Shown here: positions 9,660-22,450 of the stretch, piece by piece
Numbering within the stretch: position 1 is the first letter of the stretch
How the letters are laid out: each line of letters opens with the position of its first letter
NCBI GenBank assembly: GCA_001692895.1
Contig: KV748302.1
Location: forward strand, 38,760 to 102,759
Origin: Cenococcum geophilum 1.58
Lineage: Eukaryota > Ascomycota > Dothideomycetes > Gloniales > Gloniaceae
Direction: 5' to 3'
Length of the DNA: 64,000 bases
Notes under the pieces: generated by a model
What the model saw: the letters and a program-made list of their open reading frames with translations, nothing else
Told to the model about the DNA's origin: nothing
Databases searched by the model: none
Program-made: the position numbers and the translations under genes

Positions 9660-11797
9660 AAAGTTAAATAATATACCACTAAAAGCACCAGCCACAACGC
9701 CGTCAATAGCAGCAACTATATTAAGATTAGGTAATAATACCAGTATAGCAGAGAACACTAACTCTTAGCTAGTTACTATTAAACAGTTATAGGAAATAGT
9801 TAATTAATTAACGGACAATAACAAGATACTTAAAGAAAGGATTAGTAGAATTAGAGCAGCTAAGGTTAAGTTACTATCTATTAAAAGATTCTTAAAAAAG
9901 AAGTTAAAGCTTAAAGGATTCCTTATATAAATACACTTTAAAGTTATATAAGAAGGAGTTAAACTAGGAACGCCTATAAATTAAGTTACTTACGCAGGAT
10001 TATTCTTAACGGGAAGGGCACTTAAGTAGTTTTAACCTTACCTTACGGAAATATAAGAATATAGTATAATAACCACCAACCAGAAGGTCTGGTATATATT
10101 CTTAAGTTAAAACAGGTTTACGGAACGGTTAACGTAAATATTTAGAGACCTAGAGGCAACCATAATAGTAGAAGGAAAGCTTTAAAACCTAGTATAAAAA
10201 ACTTCAGAAATTAAGTATACAACGCAGTTTTAAATATTAGCAATATAGGTTAAATGGAATAATAAGGCGCTTATAGCACAGTATAAGTAAGGACTTGAGG
10301 CAAAAGTCTAAAATATAATTATTTTAATAGAAGATGCGGATACTCTTAGGAATTTAATTAATTAAGCAATTAAGATTAATAATAGGATCTACTAAAGAGA
10401 GCAAACTAAAAAGGATTAGGATAGAGTTCCACAGTTATATAAAGCGCAGAGTATGTAATAATAAAGTTAAAGCTAAAAACTATAGTATAGCGCAAAGCTA
10501 ATAGACCTAAGTAGTACTAAAGAAAAGAAATAAAATAAACAACTATAGAAACCTAGAGGACAAGGATTAAGTAATTAAAGGTTTAAAAAGCAGAGGCTAA
10601 ACCAGAAATCTTAGCAGTAGAAGATATTTAGGCGGACTCCATAACAGAAAAAATAGTTTAAAGAAGGAGCTTATATAAATTGTAGAAAATAGGGTTATTA
10701 CGTTAAAGACTATAGAAGTAGTTAGAGTTACTATATAGTAAAAGAAATAAAACTAGTAGAAGATATATATATATAAAGGGATAATAGTGCACTATAAGGA
10801 ATAAAAGAATATTTAATTAACAGTTTTGCATTTTATTATAATAATGTATACCAAATTTATAAGGACGCTAAGTATAGCGTAAGCTATTAGCTATAAGAGC
10901 TATACTTAGCAGAATATAGAGAAACTAATAAACTAGTTTGCAAATTAGATATTAAGAACAATAAATTTAATATAGGCAAAACATTCCATAATAATAAGGT
11001 AATAAAAGTAGCTTACTAGGAGTATATAGACCTTAGAGATATTATATAAGAGGTAGAGAATAATTCCACTACAGAATAGGGAACATTAGTAGGGATTAAG
11101 ACCCCACTAGATATAATGTCTATCGCTTTATAAAATATAAGAGAAGTAAAATAGCGAACTACTTCGGTACTTAATAAAGGCAAAAGGCTAAAAGCTTAAG
11201 ATTCTTAAGACAAGATAAGGCAAGCTTAAGGACCCATAATAGATAATAACCAATAGAGCAGAGTAATAGCTTAGTTTAGTAATATACGAATAAGCTTAGG
11301 ATAAAGTTTTCTAAAGATATAAGACTCTTAAGACAAGATAAGTAAAATTTAAAACTCTTAAGACAAGATAAGAACACTAGTAAAGCCTAGTTAGACTAAG
11401 GCTAGAGCTAAGCTTAAGATAAAAGCAAGCTTAGGATTAAGAATTCTATAGGACTAAGATTTTTAGAAGTAAATAAGAACTACTAAAGAAATTACGAGTA
11501 GAATTTAGCAATAGGATCAAAATATTAATACCAAAATTAAGAAGCAGGAAAACTTTAAGGATCTATCTATAAGACGCAAACTGAAAGAAATCATAAAAGA
11601 ATTTAGACGAAGAATTATCGTATAGTAAGAACAGAAACTAAATAAGAGATCTAGCATATTAGGACGTATAAGGGATAGAGCACTAGTATAAAGAATTACT
11701 AATAGGTCTAGAGTAGGCATACTAAGAGCTAAGTAACTTACTAAACTGGAAAACAAAGAGGATCTAGGAATCTCTACTAAGTTTAAAGAATAATATA
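9660..11797 (+). pseudogene. gag: Element C gag and gag-pol linker (before the 11798 insertion)
   Basis: This is the capsid/nucleocapsid precursor, broken by many Gln/Trp-to-stop changes. The capsid-like part (about 9890-10320) includes YAGLFLTGRALKQF and similar hydrophobic blocks. A CCHC zinc knuckle (RNA binding) is recognisable at 10672-10713 as YINCRK-stop-GYYVKDY, with two Cys and the His turned into Tyr. It is followed by a long charged linker. Within it a segment encoding D-S-stop-D-K-like peptides repeats three times (ACTCTTAAGACAAGATAAG near 11200, 11325 and 11355). The minus-strand open frame at 11517-11756 is a shadow. The linker continues after the insertion at 12832. Confidence 0.75.
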
Positions 11798-12819
11798 GTA
11801 GTAGTTCTTTAATTAACGTCTGATACGGATCCTATTTTGGCCCACACAGACTACTCCGTCACAGGGGGGAAAACTTATAATTTACATGAAGAAAACCCTG
11901 CAGTTGGGGGAGGAAAAACCCTATGAGCAGCCTCAGTAGGATGAAAAACCCTAATTTGCTATATTTGCACGTAGCAGCGGCCCTACGGGCCTACTGCACG
12001 TCCTCCTCCTTAGATGTTTTGAACTTCTTGGGAACTACTACTTTCTTCTCTAGCTTATTAAAGCTAGGGTTTACTACGTCCTAGCTAGGCCTTACTAATC
12101 AATTGCTGTGTCTTATTGTCTCTTTATGTCCTATATCTTGCCCATCCCCTATATACTATCTCTTATATAGACCACTACTATATACGCCTTACCTCCTCCC
12201 CCCTAGAGCCATTAAAGGCGTAAGGGGAATTTATCTATTCTAACTACCGTAATACTAATAAGCGAGCGGGATATTATGTTGTATTTAGGTATTTTTTATA
12301 TCTAAGCCCTAGCTAGGCCCTTTCTAAGAGTTACCACTCCGTTAAAAGGAGATAGGGAAAACCATGGGTCGCAATCTAAGCTGCTAGGTAGTATTTAGTA
12401 GTTAAAAACGGCGAGTAACCGTATGCTTCGCGGGCGACTGCCTTAGGGGTTAGAAGGAGCCGTATATTTGCTCGTTCGTTTATTTACTTATATACTCGTT
12501 TATCCGTTAATATAAGGTTATTAATGCTTTCTATTAGGGGCTAAGGGATGTTTTTAAAAGCTATTTATCCACGTTAGATTATATAGGTGCTTGGTAGGAG
12601 AACTAGTGGCTATATTATAAAGGGGTACCGTTAGTAGTGGTTTTCGAGATCTTACTATCCCATGTGAAAACTTTTTACTACGCCCCACGACGCATATAAC
12701 CACCAGGTCCTACTTATACGCGCTGTATAACATCTCTGCGTTAGCTCTGGGTCTGAACTTTAAAGACCTAGGTTCGTAGCCGTCACCACGTATAGGTGCA
12801 GAATCTGTTTTCGACGGCC
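11798..12819. mobile_element. Unclassified 1022-bp insertion with 12-bp target duplication
   Basis: Copies B and AD run straight through this point, so the insertion is certain. The duplication AAGAATAATATA flanks it (11786-11797 and 12820-12831). A long duplication without terminal inverted repeats suggests target-primed retrotransposition (LINE/SINE type), but neither end has a poly(A) tail. The insert is G+C-richer than its host and not obviously RIP-damaged. It includes AAAACCCT repeats (11890-11970) and an imperfect palindrome around GGCCCTACGGGCC (11981-11993). Near the right end TAGCTCTGGG and GGTTCGTAGCC loosely resemble Pol III A and B boxes. No coding frame was recognised. Confidence 0.7.
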
Positions 12820-12831
12820 AAGAATAATATA

Positions 12832-15800
12832 TAAAAGGCTATTATAACGCAGTAATAAGAAGATACTTCCTTATAGATAAGCCGTATACACTCTAATAGC
12901 TATACTAAAAGTAGTATAGATAGCGACACAATAATAAGTGAAAAGATTTCTATATATAGTTAGATAAATAAGTTATCTAAGACTACCCAATTATAAAAAA
13001 GGCCATAACTTATATTAAAGGAGCCTTAATTATAATGTTAAAGGATTTAAAGGAACGATTAAAGGACTAGAGAAGTAAAAGACGTATCTTAGTACCTATA
13101 AACAAAGTTATAACGTTTAGATTAACATAGTAAAGGTTTAAACTTAAAAATAAAAATAAGTTAAGAGTTAACCTAAAGCACCTAGTATACTATACGCTAT
13201 TATAGATTGCATGCGTAGATAATATATATAAGATGCATAAGAATTTAAAGAATTTTTTTTAGAAATACTCTATAAGAATATATTAGGCGCTAGAGGAGTA
13301 ATAGTATAGGAATGCTAAATATATACATAGATAGCATTTAACGGAAGTTTAAGAGTTAGGAGACTTAATACTTTAACTAGGAAAATTCCTTATAAAAGAA
13401 TACTTAGACAGATAATAGTAGTAGGAATACCTAGAAAACACGTATCTATAGTATATTAAAGATAAAAAGCAAACTAAGTATTAGCTAAAGAGTAAGCTAA
13501 GTATAATAGGATTAAACAGCTAATAGTAAAAAAAAAGTGGAGGCCCATAGGACTAGAGGGAGCTAGTAGTAAAACCTTAGACCCTTAAAGGAATTTAAGG
13601 ATAACACCTAAATTTATAAGTTAATTGGCGAGATTAACAGTTTAAAGCGCTAATAGATAGTAGAGTAATGCGAAACTATATCTTACTAGTAGTAGTTAAG
13701 AAAATAGGATTACCTTATAGATAAAAGGAGCAATCTTACCTATTAGTTACAATTTTAGGAGATCTAATAGCCTATAAAAGAGGCATTATTAATCTTAAAA
13801 CAGAACCTATTTGGATAATTATTAAAGGAAAACGGATTAAAATATCTTTTAGTATCCTACTATTAGGACGGGATAAGGCAGTATTAAAAATGCCTTAGTT
13901 ACAAAAATATAACCTAAAGATTAATTAGATTATAGGCCAGGTTAATATTAAAAATACTTAATACTATAAGATATAATAGCAAACTAAGTTAGTATAGTAC
14001 TAAGTCGGAGCGATATATAAAGAAACTAAGTAAGGCTTAAGTTATATACCAAAAAGATACCATAAGTATAGTAAAAAACTATAGAGCCTAAAAAGTAAAA
14101 AGCTAGTAAATTATACAGCATAGGACTATAAGATAAAGTTAGAACTAGAAATAAGTTTAAGGTTCTTTTTAACCTATAAGCTTACTTAAGAAAAGGCGAG
14201 CGCACTTAAAGAGTTTATCTAAGAAAACTTACAAAAGGGATATATTAGACTATTGCAGTTATTAGCAGGTTATCTAGTACTATTTATACTAAAAAAGAAC
14301 GGAAAATTTAGATTATATATTAACTATAGGTAGTTAAATAGCATTATATAAAAGGATAGATACCCTTTACCCTTAATTAGTAAAATCTAAAATTAAATAG
14401 GTAATATGCAAATCTTTATAAAAATAGATCTAAGATGGGTATACTATTAGATTAGAATTAAGGAAGGCAATAAATAAAAGGCAGCCTTTAGGTTAAAAAA
14501 AGAACTATATAAACCATTAGTTATGCAATTTAGATTAACAAATATACTAGCAATATTTCAAAAATAAATTAATAGCGTATTAGGAGAACACCTTAATAAA
14601 TTTATTATAGTATACCTTAACGATATTATTATCTACTTAATAACTAAGGAAAAACACGGGGAATACGTTAAATAGGTCTTAAAGAGACTAAAAAGAACAA
14701 ATGCTAGTAACAATTGAAAAATACAAGTTCTTTATAAGGAAGACCAATTTTATTAGATTTATTATTAAACTAGGTCATATTAGTATAGACCCAAAGAAGA
14801 TTAAAGCTATAGTGAGTTAGTAAGAATTAGAGAATATAATATAGTTAAGGTTATTCCTAGGGTTTTATAACTACTATAGAAGGTTTATAGCATAATAGTT
14901 AAAGAATATTAAACCATTTACTAGGCTTATAAAGAAAGAAGAACTATAGGTATAGGGAGATAAATAAAAGAAGTTGTTTAAGAAACTTAAGGAGTTGTTT
15001 ACCTAGAAGTTAATTCTTAAAATCTATTAACTAGGGTTAGATACGGTTATAGAAATAAACGTATTAAATTATACACTAGGAGTATATTTACTATAAAAGT
15101 ATAAAGATATATAGCATCTAGTAGTATACTATAGTAGAAAGATAATATTACTAGAGTTAAACTATAACGTCTATAACAAGAAGTTGTTAGGTATAGTTAT
15201 AGTACTTAAAAAATAGAGAGTATTCTTATAAGGCGTAGAAAAACTATTTATAGTTAAAATAGATTATAAAAACCTAACGGGATTCCTAATAATAAAAGAA
15301 CTTAACTAGAGGTAGGTTAGATAGGTAGAGATACTTACGGAATACTATTTTAAGATTTAGTATACTAAAGGAACTAAGAATGCAAGAGTAGACGCACTTA
15401 GTAGGAAGGCTAAACTATAAAACGATAAGAAACTATTAGGAGTAATACTATACAGAAATAAGAATAGATTAATTTAATACAATTACCTAAAACTAGTAGC
15501 AACTTAAGAGGATAATAAACTAGGAAGAGTCTATAAGATACTAGAAAGCTTTTAAGTATAAAGAATCTTTAAGGTATAACTAGAGGAATAGTTAGAGCAT
15601 CTAAAAGAAGAAATACTGTATAAACACAGAGAAGCAAAGTATATCCTAAGAAGTATAGTAAAGCATTTTATAGAAGATTTCTATGAGGGAATAACTTAAG
15701 GACACAATAGAGTAATAGGCTTAGTATTAAAACTTTAGAAAGAATATATTATTAACAGAATCTAAAATATCGCAAGAAAAGTAATAAAAGAGTATTTAGA

Positions 15801-16995
15801 TTACTAAAGAAATAAACTAATAAGGCATAAGCCATATAGAGGGCTATAACCTATTAAAATACCAGAGAGACTATAGGAGGTTATATTATAGGACTTTATT
15901 ATTAAATTACTAAAGTTAAGAAATCCTATTACCGGATAAGATTATAACGCGATCTTAATAATAGTAGATAAGTTAACTAAATAGGGCTACTTTATAGCAT
16001 ATACGGAAGAAATCTTAATAAAAAATATCGCTAGAATCTATATTAAAGAAGTATTTATAAGACATAGAGTACTAAGTAAGATGATATTAGATAGGGATTT
16101 AAGATTTATAGCAGCATTCTAGGAGGTATTCTTAGCAGAATAAGGGGTTTAAGCAGCAACTTCTACTATATATTACCCGCAGATAGATAGTTAAACGGAA
16201 AGATTAAATTAGACACTAGAATAGTATCTAAGGCATTATATTAATTATATACAGAACAATTAGGTATCGCTATTACTAGTTATATAGTTTATATACAATA
16301 TAACACTATAGGAAGGAATAGGCATATTACTATTTAAAACAAATTATAGATATAAGCTAAAATTATTATTATTACTATAATAAGCAAAGAAAATAAGTAG
16401 TATAGCTAAAGAAAGAATAAAGACGTTAATAAATCTTTATATAGACCTTATAGAATTAGTAAAGAAAGTATAAAAGAGAATAAAAAGGTACTATAATGCT
16501 AAGAGATCTAAGGGACTAGATCTTAAGAAGGGAGATAAAGTATAGCTACTACATAAAAATTTCAAAAGTTAATAACTAAGTAAGAAGTTAAACCACGTTA
16601 GACTAAGACCTTTTAAAATTATATAGAGGATTTTACTAGTTACGTTTAAGTTAAACCTACTAGCTAGGATAAAGATCTACCCTATATAGTATATTATAAT
16701 ACTAGAGCCAGCATATGGGAATATTAAGCTATTAGTTTATAAAGCAGATATATATAGAGGATAAAAAGAAGATAAATAGCAAGTTTTAAAGATTGTTGGT
16801 TATAAGGACGTTAATAATAAAATATAATATTAGGCTAAGTAGATAGGCTATAATAAGACTACCTAGGAACCACTAGAGAATTTAAAAAATACTATAGGAA
16901 AGGTATAGGAGTATTAGAAGAAATTAGGTTAGGCAGTATCAATAAAAAAGGATCGCTAAAAAATAAGTTACCTAAGGGGGACCTAAGAAGAGTAG
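12832..16995 (+). pseudogene. pol: Element C pol: protease, RT, RNase H, integrase, chromodomain
   Basis: The gag-pol linker continues to about 13600. The protease reads ALIDSRVMRNYILL at 13647-13690, with Gly of DSG turned into Arg. RT spans about 14200-14800 (LFILKKNGKFRLYINYRQLN; YLDD reads YLNDI at 14613-14627), followed by RNase H. Integrase spans about 15850-16650, with VDKLTKQGYF (first Asp), LDRDLRF (second) and SQTERLNQTLEQYLRHY (Glu). A C-terminal chromodomain at 16780-16935 reads VLKIVGYKDVNNKIQYQAK then GYNKTTQEPLENL, with Trp lost. Stops fall where Gln or Trp is expected. It is interrupted at 16996 by E and its last 629 bases resume at 24686. Confidence 0.88.
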
Positions 16996-17325
16996 TGTAA
17001 GAGGCTAGCTTAACCGGAACGTATAATTATCTAATTAACAGTGTCACCGGTAAGTAGAAGGTAAGTCAAAAGTACGTTAAAGGTAAGTAGAAGGTAGAAT
17101 AAGTTTTACGTATTAAAGGACAAATGCTTCTAACTACTTCTATTTAGAGACTAATCGCTAGTTCTTCTTTAGAGGGGAACTAGCTTCCTATATATTCCTT
17201 CTAAGACGCTAGTAAAACCTTTTACCCCTAACCTGTCTAACTATATCTTTTGGAACATAGATAGGACATAGATAAAACCTTTTACCGTCTTATCGGATAT
17301 ATACCTCCTAGGGGATTCCGTTATA
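16996..17325 (-). repeat. Element E 3' LTR
   Basis: In minus orientation it starts TATAACGGAATCCCC (ancestrally TGTAACGG) and ends GCCTCTTACA. It is preceded on the minus strand by TAAAAGGGGAGGTAA (17326-17340), a clear polypurine tract. Confidence 0.9.
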
Positions 17326-17639
17326 ATTACCTCCCCTTTTAGGGTTTTAGTTCTTTAAGACTTCGCCTCTACTAAGCTTTTATAGAGTTTCGGCTAAAAC
17401 CACTAAGGAAACCCTTAGTAGAAAGGTACTCTATAATGCGACTTATTACTAGCTCTTTACTAGCGCAGAACTTTACTTTATCTTTTATTTCTTTACTCTT
17501 CTCCCACCCTAGCTCCTTATAGTGCTTTTATAATAGGATTTTAATAATAGTAATAAAAATTTAGTGGGATTTACCTCTCTAATTTTGGGAATTTGTTGTA
17601 AATAGATCTGGAGGTTATCCGGTGTAACGCGTTAACTAA

Positions 17640-18760
17640 CTATTATCCCCATTTACCTAAATGGGCTTTAATAATAACGTCTTTTATTTTAATTTCTTTC
17701 TATTTATAAGTTGTTATCTCTTCCTTATCCTTCTATTAACAACACCATTCGTCTTATTCTTAAATAGGCTGTTTTTATTACATTTTGCCTTTTAGCTTCT
17801 ATATCTCCAGCCGTACTTTTATTACTACCTTATTATTTTTTCTTAACGCGTTTATAAGTAATAGGATCCCTACCTTATCTTTTTATAATAATGCTAACTT
17901 CTTAGAGTATTCTCTTATAATGGCTTATGGTCCTTCTACGCGTCCCTAAACCGGTAGCAGTGTCATTTCTCTCCTAGTGATGCCCTAGACAGCGTCGGTT
18001 GCTCCTACGGTAGTTTCCCTAAAATACTATTGTTGCTACGTTTATGCTCCTACGTAGGATCCTTTCTACGTCTGTAAGATACCTTACTTCGGCAAAAATA
18101 AATCTAAGTGCTTTTATTATTGTAGTAGGAGAAAGACCTGCGTTCTAGTATTTCCCATTCCGTCCTATTTTAGATTTCGCTAATTATACTAAATCCCTGC
18201 TGTCTATATATATAAGACTTATAGGCTCTAACGCGCTATCTAAGATTTCTGCTAATATCCTAATAGTAACAGGCGGGGATAGAAGGTGTCTTCCCTTACT
18301 TGCAAACTCTTTAATTTAATAAGGGTTTCTACTACTATAGAGATATAATGTTCTTAAATATATAGTGTCTAAAAGCGTATATGCAAATAGCTCGTCCTTA
18401 TTAATAATAACATTTATACTCTTACGCGGGCTACTTTAGCTAGGTAAGTTTCTCTAGTAACTTACTTAGGAACTATACTAACTTCTTTAGCTAACGTCTC
18501 TTTAATCCCTACTTAGACGCTAATTTAGAACCTAGGGATACTAAGAATAGCGATAAAGGTTAAGATAAACGTTCTCCTTACTAGTTTCCCGCCTGTGCTA
18601 GTCCTTCTAGTACCTATTATTCTAAGAAGAATATTAGTGGAAGTACTAATGCTTCTAGGGATAGAGAAGCTAATAATACTGTTAATAATAACGTTAAGAT
18701 GGAAGAAGAGGCTCCTATTACTACTACTAGTATTTAAGTTATTACCTAACTCTTTCCTTT
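17640..18760 (+). pseudogene. Antisense coding-like region between E pol and its 3' LTR
   Basis: Opposite to E's genes, a plus-strand frame reads from about 17880 with a cysteine cluster: YYCCYVYAPT, then DPFYVCKIPY, then SKCFYYCSRRKTCVLV (about 18027-18160). Phase changes occur, and a Ser/Thr/Asn-rich stretch (KNISGSTNASRDREANN) follows at 18630-18690. Stops are RIP-type. A minus-strand frame over 18020-18170 (LSPTTIIKALRFIFAEV) is also open, so strand assignment is not settled. The Cys spacing suggests a metal-binding or capsid-type protein but no named family was identified. E's pol ends at about 19330, so this lies in a non-canonical 2-kb extension. Confidence 0.3.
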
Positions 18761-19329
18761 TTCTTATAAAATAGCTTTATATAGTGCCTCTTAGGTGCCT
18801 TTAGGATGCCTTATTATTGGGAATTAACTTTATACTTTAGGGATGCCTTTATTTTAAGCTTTGGTGACAATCTATATAAACGTAGTGTACTACTATAATC
18901 CCCATATATAATAAATAGGTGGTGTTCCTATAGGTGCCTTATAATTCCTTATAATTTCTAATTCTTTATAGGCTGTCCTTTTGCTCCTCTTTATACTATT
19001 AACTTTACTATATATCTTTAGTGCTAGACCAGATACTCTCCTTTTATCCCTAAAGGGGTTTTTTTTAAATCCCTAAGGCCTTTTCTTATATTACTACTAC
19101 TTATTTTTAAACAGCGTCTTCTTTAGACAGTATCCCTAGTAATTCTCCTGTGGATTTTATAGGCTTCCCCTTACAGGATTCTAGGATCTCTATTATAATA
19201 GCAAAACGTTTCCGTTTTTAATACCTATACTTAATTCTATAGTTTTAATTTATGGGGTCTTCCCTATTACTTTACTTATAGTATATCCGGAACTATTTCT
19301 AAATCTTTACCTTTAGTTCTTAGGAAGGT

Positions 19330-22300
19330 TTTAATTGCAGCATTGCATCCTAGCTAAAGGTACTCCTTAGGTTCCTAACTGTTATGCGCCTAAAAGTATC
19401 CTTCCTAATAAACTAAAAATTCGCGCTTCTTTTGGCGCCATTTTTAGTCTAAAATGTCTTCTATATTCCATTCCAGTTCCCTATTAATTTTACTAGGTAG
19501 GGGCGGTTCTGTACTATCTCTTCTCTAATATAGCTCTAGTAAGGAAACATAAAATATAGGATATATTAAATAAGATTTTAGTAATTCTAATTTATAGGCT
19601 TAGTTTCCTTTAGTTTTCCTAACTATTTTAAAGGGTCTGAGCTACTAGTAATCTAGCTTCTTCTTAATGCGTTTTATTTGGATATTTTTTATAAATAGTA
19701 AGACTTCGTCTCCTATCTCGAATTCTTTTAGCATATGTTTTTTGTTATAGTACCTTTTTTATATAGCTTAGGCGTCTAGCAAGTGCTTTTTAAGTTCCTC
19801 TCTGCAAATTCTTATTTGCTTAATTCTTTTAGACGCCGCTAGTGCCTCTCTTTTAGGAATAATGTCCTTAACGTTCTAGGGGTTATTTACTTTTACCCTA
19901 AACAATACTTTATAAGGGGTTATTTTTATACTGCTGTAGATGCTTATATTATATACATGCTACGCTAGAGCTAACCACAATATCTAATTATCCTGTTGGT
20001 AATTAATATAGCAGTAGAGGTAGTGTTCTAATAACGTATTTAGACGCTCTATTAGCCCGTCTGTTTATAGGTAAAAGGCAGTACTTATCCTTTACCGTAT
20101 TTTTAATAAGAGATAGAATAAAGACTAAAATATACTGTTAAATACGGTACCTCTATTAGATATAATTCCCCTTAGCGTACTAAATAAGAGCCACCGTTTT
20201 AAAAACAGGTCTGCTAGTTTTACTACTATAATTGTTATTATAACAGTAAAGTATTCTAAAAACTTTGTATACCTATTAATAATTACTAGAATAGCGTTAG
20301 CAACCTCTTTAGTTCTTATTTTAGAAGGGGGTAAGCCTATAATAAAATCCATTATTAATTCTAATATGGGTCTCTACGAAATAGGAAGCACTAATAACTC
20401 GCTGTATAGGCAATACCTAGATACCTGTATCCTTTAGCACGTATTATACCTTAATATATAGTCCTTAACCTCTTTAGACATTCCGTCCTAAAAGTATTTC
20501 CTTTAAATGGCCTTAAGGGTTCTATTAGCACCGTAGTAACCCCTAAAAGGGTTGTTATAAAAGACCTTTAAAATTTTATCTTAAATCGCTTAGTCCTTTA
20601 GGATATATATAGCATCCTTAAAGCGTAATAAACTCTTTTAGTCTTGCTACTACAGCTTCTTAGTAACTTTAGCTAAGTTAGTCTTTACTATATCTTTCTA
20701 CCTCTCCCTAAAGGCGAAGGCGTCCCTTTATTAAGCTTAAAGAAGAAGATCTAGAAAGGTTTTATATAGATTACTTACTTTTATTTTGCCTACCGCCATT
20801 ATAGACTTAAGGCGTAGCATAAGACGTTTTAAACTATTAGTGCTAGTAGACTCTCCTACCGTTGTGTAGTATGCCATGCTGTGAATAGGTATCTTACCTA
20901 TTCCCCTTAGATCTAAAAACTCGCAGCTAATACGCTGTTAAGTTAAAGGTGCCGTAATACCTCTAGTATATCCCGTAGAATTCTCGCTAATTCTAGGGTA
21001 CGCTAACTTTATAACGTCTGCTTAGTCTATAACCTAGTCTATAACTATATCCTACGGCTCTACAATTGTGTCGCTTTATAGCTATATTGCTAGGACCTCT
21101 ACCCTACTATGAAATTCTATAGTTTTAGGGAAAGAGTCTTCTTTCTTCCTAAGTAAATTTTACAATGTAGGGATTATTTCCCCTATGCTGTCCTGGATTC
21201 TCCCTATCTTATAATCCGGACGTCTTAACAACCTATTAATAGGATTTGTCTTTCCTAGGCGGTACGTAATTTTAAAGTTGTACTAAAATAGTGCCTCTAC
21301 CTATTTTACTTATCGACTACTTAATACCTTTATAGTTATAAAGTATTCTAGGTTATTATAGTCTGTAAAGACTTTAATGGGATAATTACTTCCTATACAA
21401 TAATATCGCCAGTGCTTTATTGCTGCGACTATTGTAAGTAGCTCCTAGTTATGCGTTATATAACGCTGCTTTATAGGGGTTATTTTTCTTAACTAAAACG
21501 CCACAGGATGCTATTCTCCGTCTTTTAATTAAGATATAATTGCCCCTAGGGTAAAACCGGATATATCCGTTTTAAGGTATATATATAGCTCCTAGTAGAA
21601 GTGTATTAGGATAGGCGCCAATATAAATAAATTCTTTAACTAGTCTATTGCCTACTTAGCAGCTTCCCTAAATATAAAGAGTCCTAACTTCTTGCCATTC
21701 TTAGATCCTTTTAGTAGATTGGTAATTAGGAGTATTACTTATAAATAGTAAATAATAAACCTTTAGTAGAAGTTTGCCGTACCTAAGAAAACCTATACTT
21801 CTCTAAACGTTATAGGGTATAGCTATTCCCTAATAGCGTCTACCCGGCTTTTCTCTATTAATACTCTGTTAACGCTAATAATAAAGCCTAGAAAATTAAT
21901 GCTAGTAATATAAAAAGAGCATTTTTTTAGGTTTATGTAGAGCTTATATTCCCGCAGTCTTTCTAGTACTATTTATACGTGGTACGTATATACTTCGTAG
22001 TTATTAAAGTAGACTATATATATTGTATCTAATAGGCCTAACAATGCCTTATTAATACAGGCCTAAAATATTGCTAGTGCGTTAGTAAGCCTAAATAGCA
22101 TTACTAGGTACTTAAAGTGGCTATACCGTGTTTAGAACGCCGTTTTCCACTTATCGCTAGCTTTAATCCGGATTTAATAGTATATATCTTTTAGATCTAG
22201 TTTTATAAATATTTTTACGCCCAATAGCCTATTAATAAGCTCCCCTATTAAGGGTAGCGGGTAGTAATTCTTTATAGTAATCCTGTTAAGCGCCTAATAG

Positions 22301-22450
22301 TTAATATAGAGGCGAAGGGTCCCGTCCTTCTTTAGTATAAATATAATTGGTGCCCCTACTAGGCTTATAGAGGGCCGAATCTATTTTTCCTAAAGATTGT
22401 CTACTATATACTAACGTAATACGGCTAGCTTGTTTTCTAATAAGTTATAT
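19330..22450 (-). pseudogene. pol: Element E pol: RT, RNase H, integrase, chromodomain
   Basis: RT (about 22400-21900) reads APIIFILKKDGTLRLYINYQ, FIKLDLKDIYYQIRIK and HFKYLVMLFRLTNALAIF. The catalytic YxDD is YFNN at 22001-22012, both Asp turned into Asn. RNase H follows at about 21500-21300. The integrase core is the one clean stretch (20125-20352): MDFIIGLPPSK, ILVIINRYTKFLEYF (first Asp read as Asn) and IISNRGTVFNS (second Asp also Asn). The chromodomain at 19330-19475 reads IEDILD, KKREFLVY-stop-EGY and NS-stop-EPKEYL. This is the standard chromovirus order. All three catalytic centres examined are eroded in the RIP pattern, so the enzyme is dead. Confidence 0.88.

Noticed and set aside
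11517-11756. Minus-strand hydrophobic frame (also seen as 62011-62280 plus)
   Set aside because: Both are antisense to the charged gag-pol linker of the C family; the same shadow appears in two copies because the sense sequence is conserved.
12740-12800. tRNA gene at the right end of the 1.02-kb insert
   Set aside because: A- and B-box-like words are present, but the T-stem does not pair and the box spacing is too short for a tRNA.
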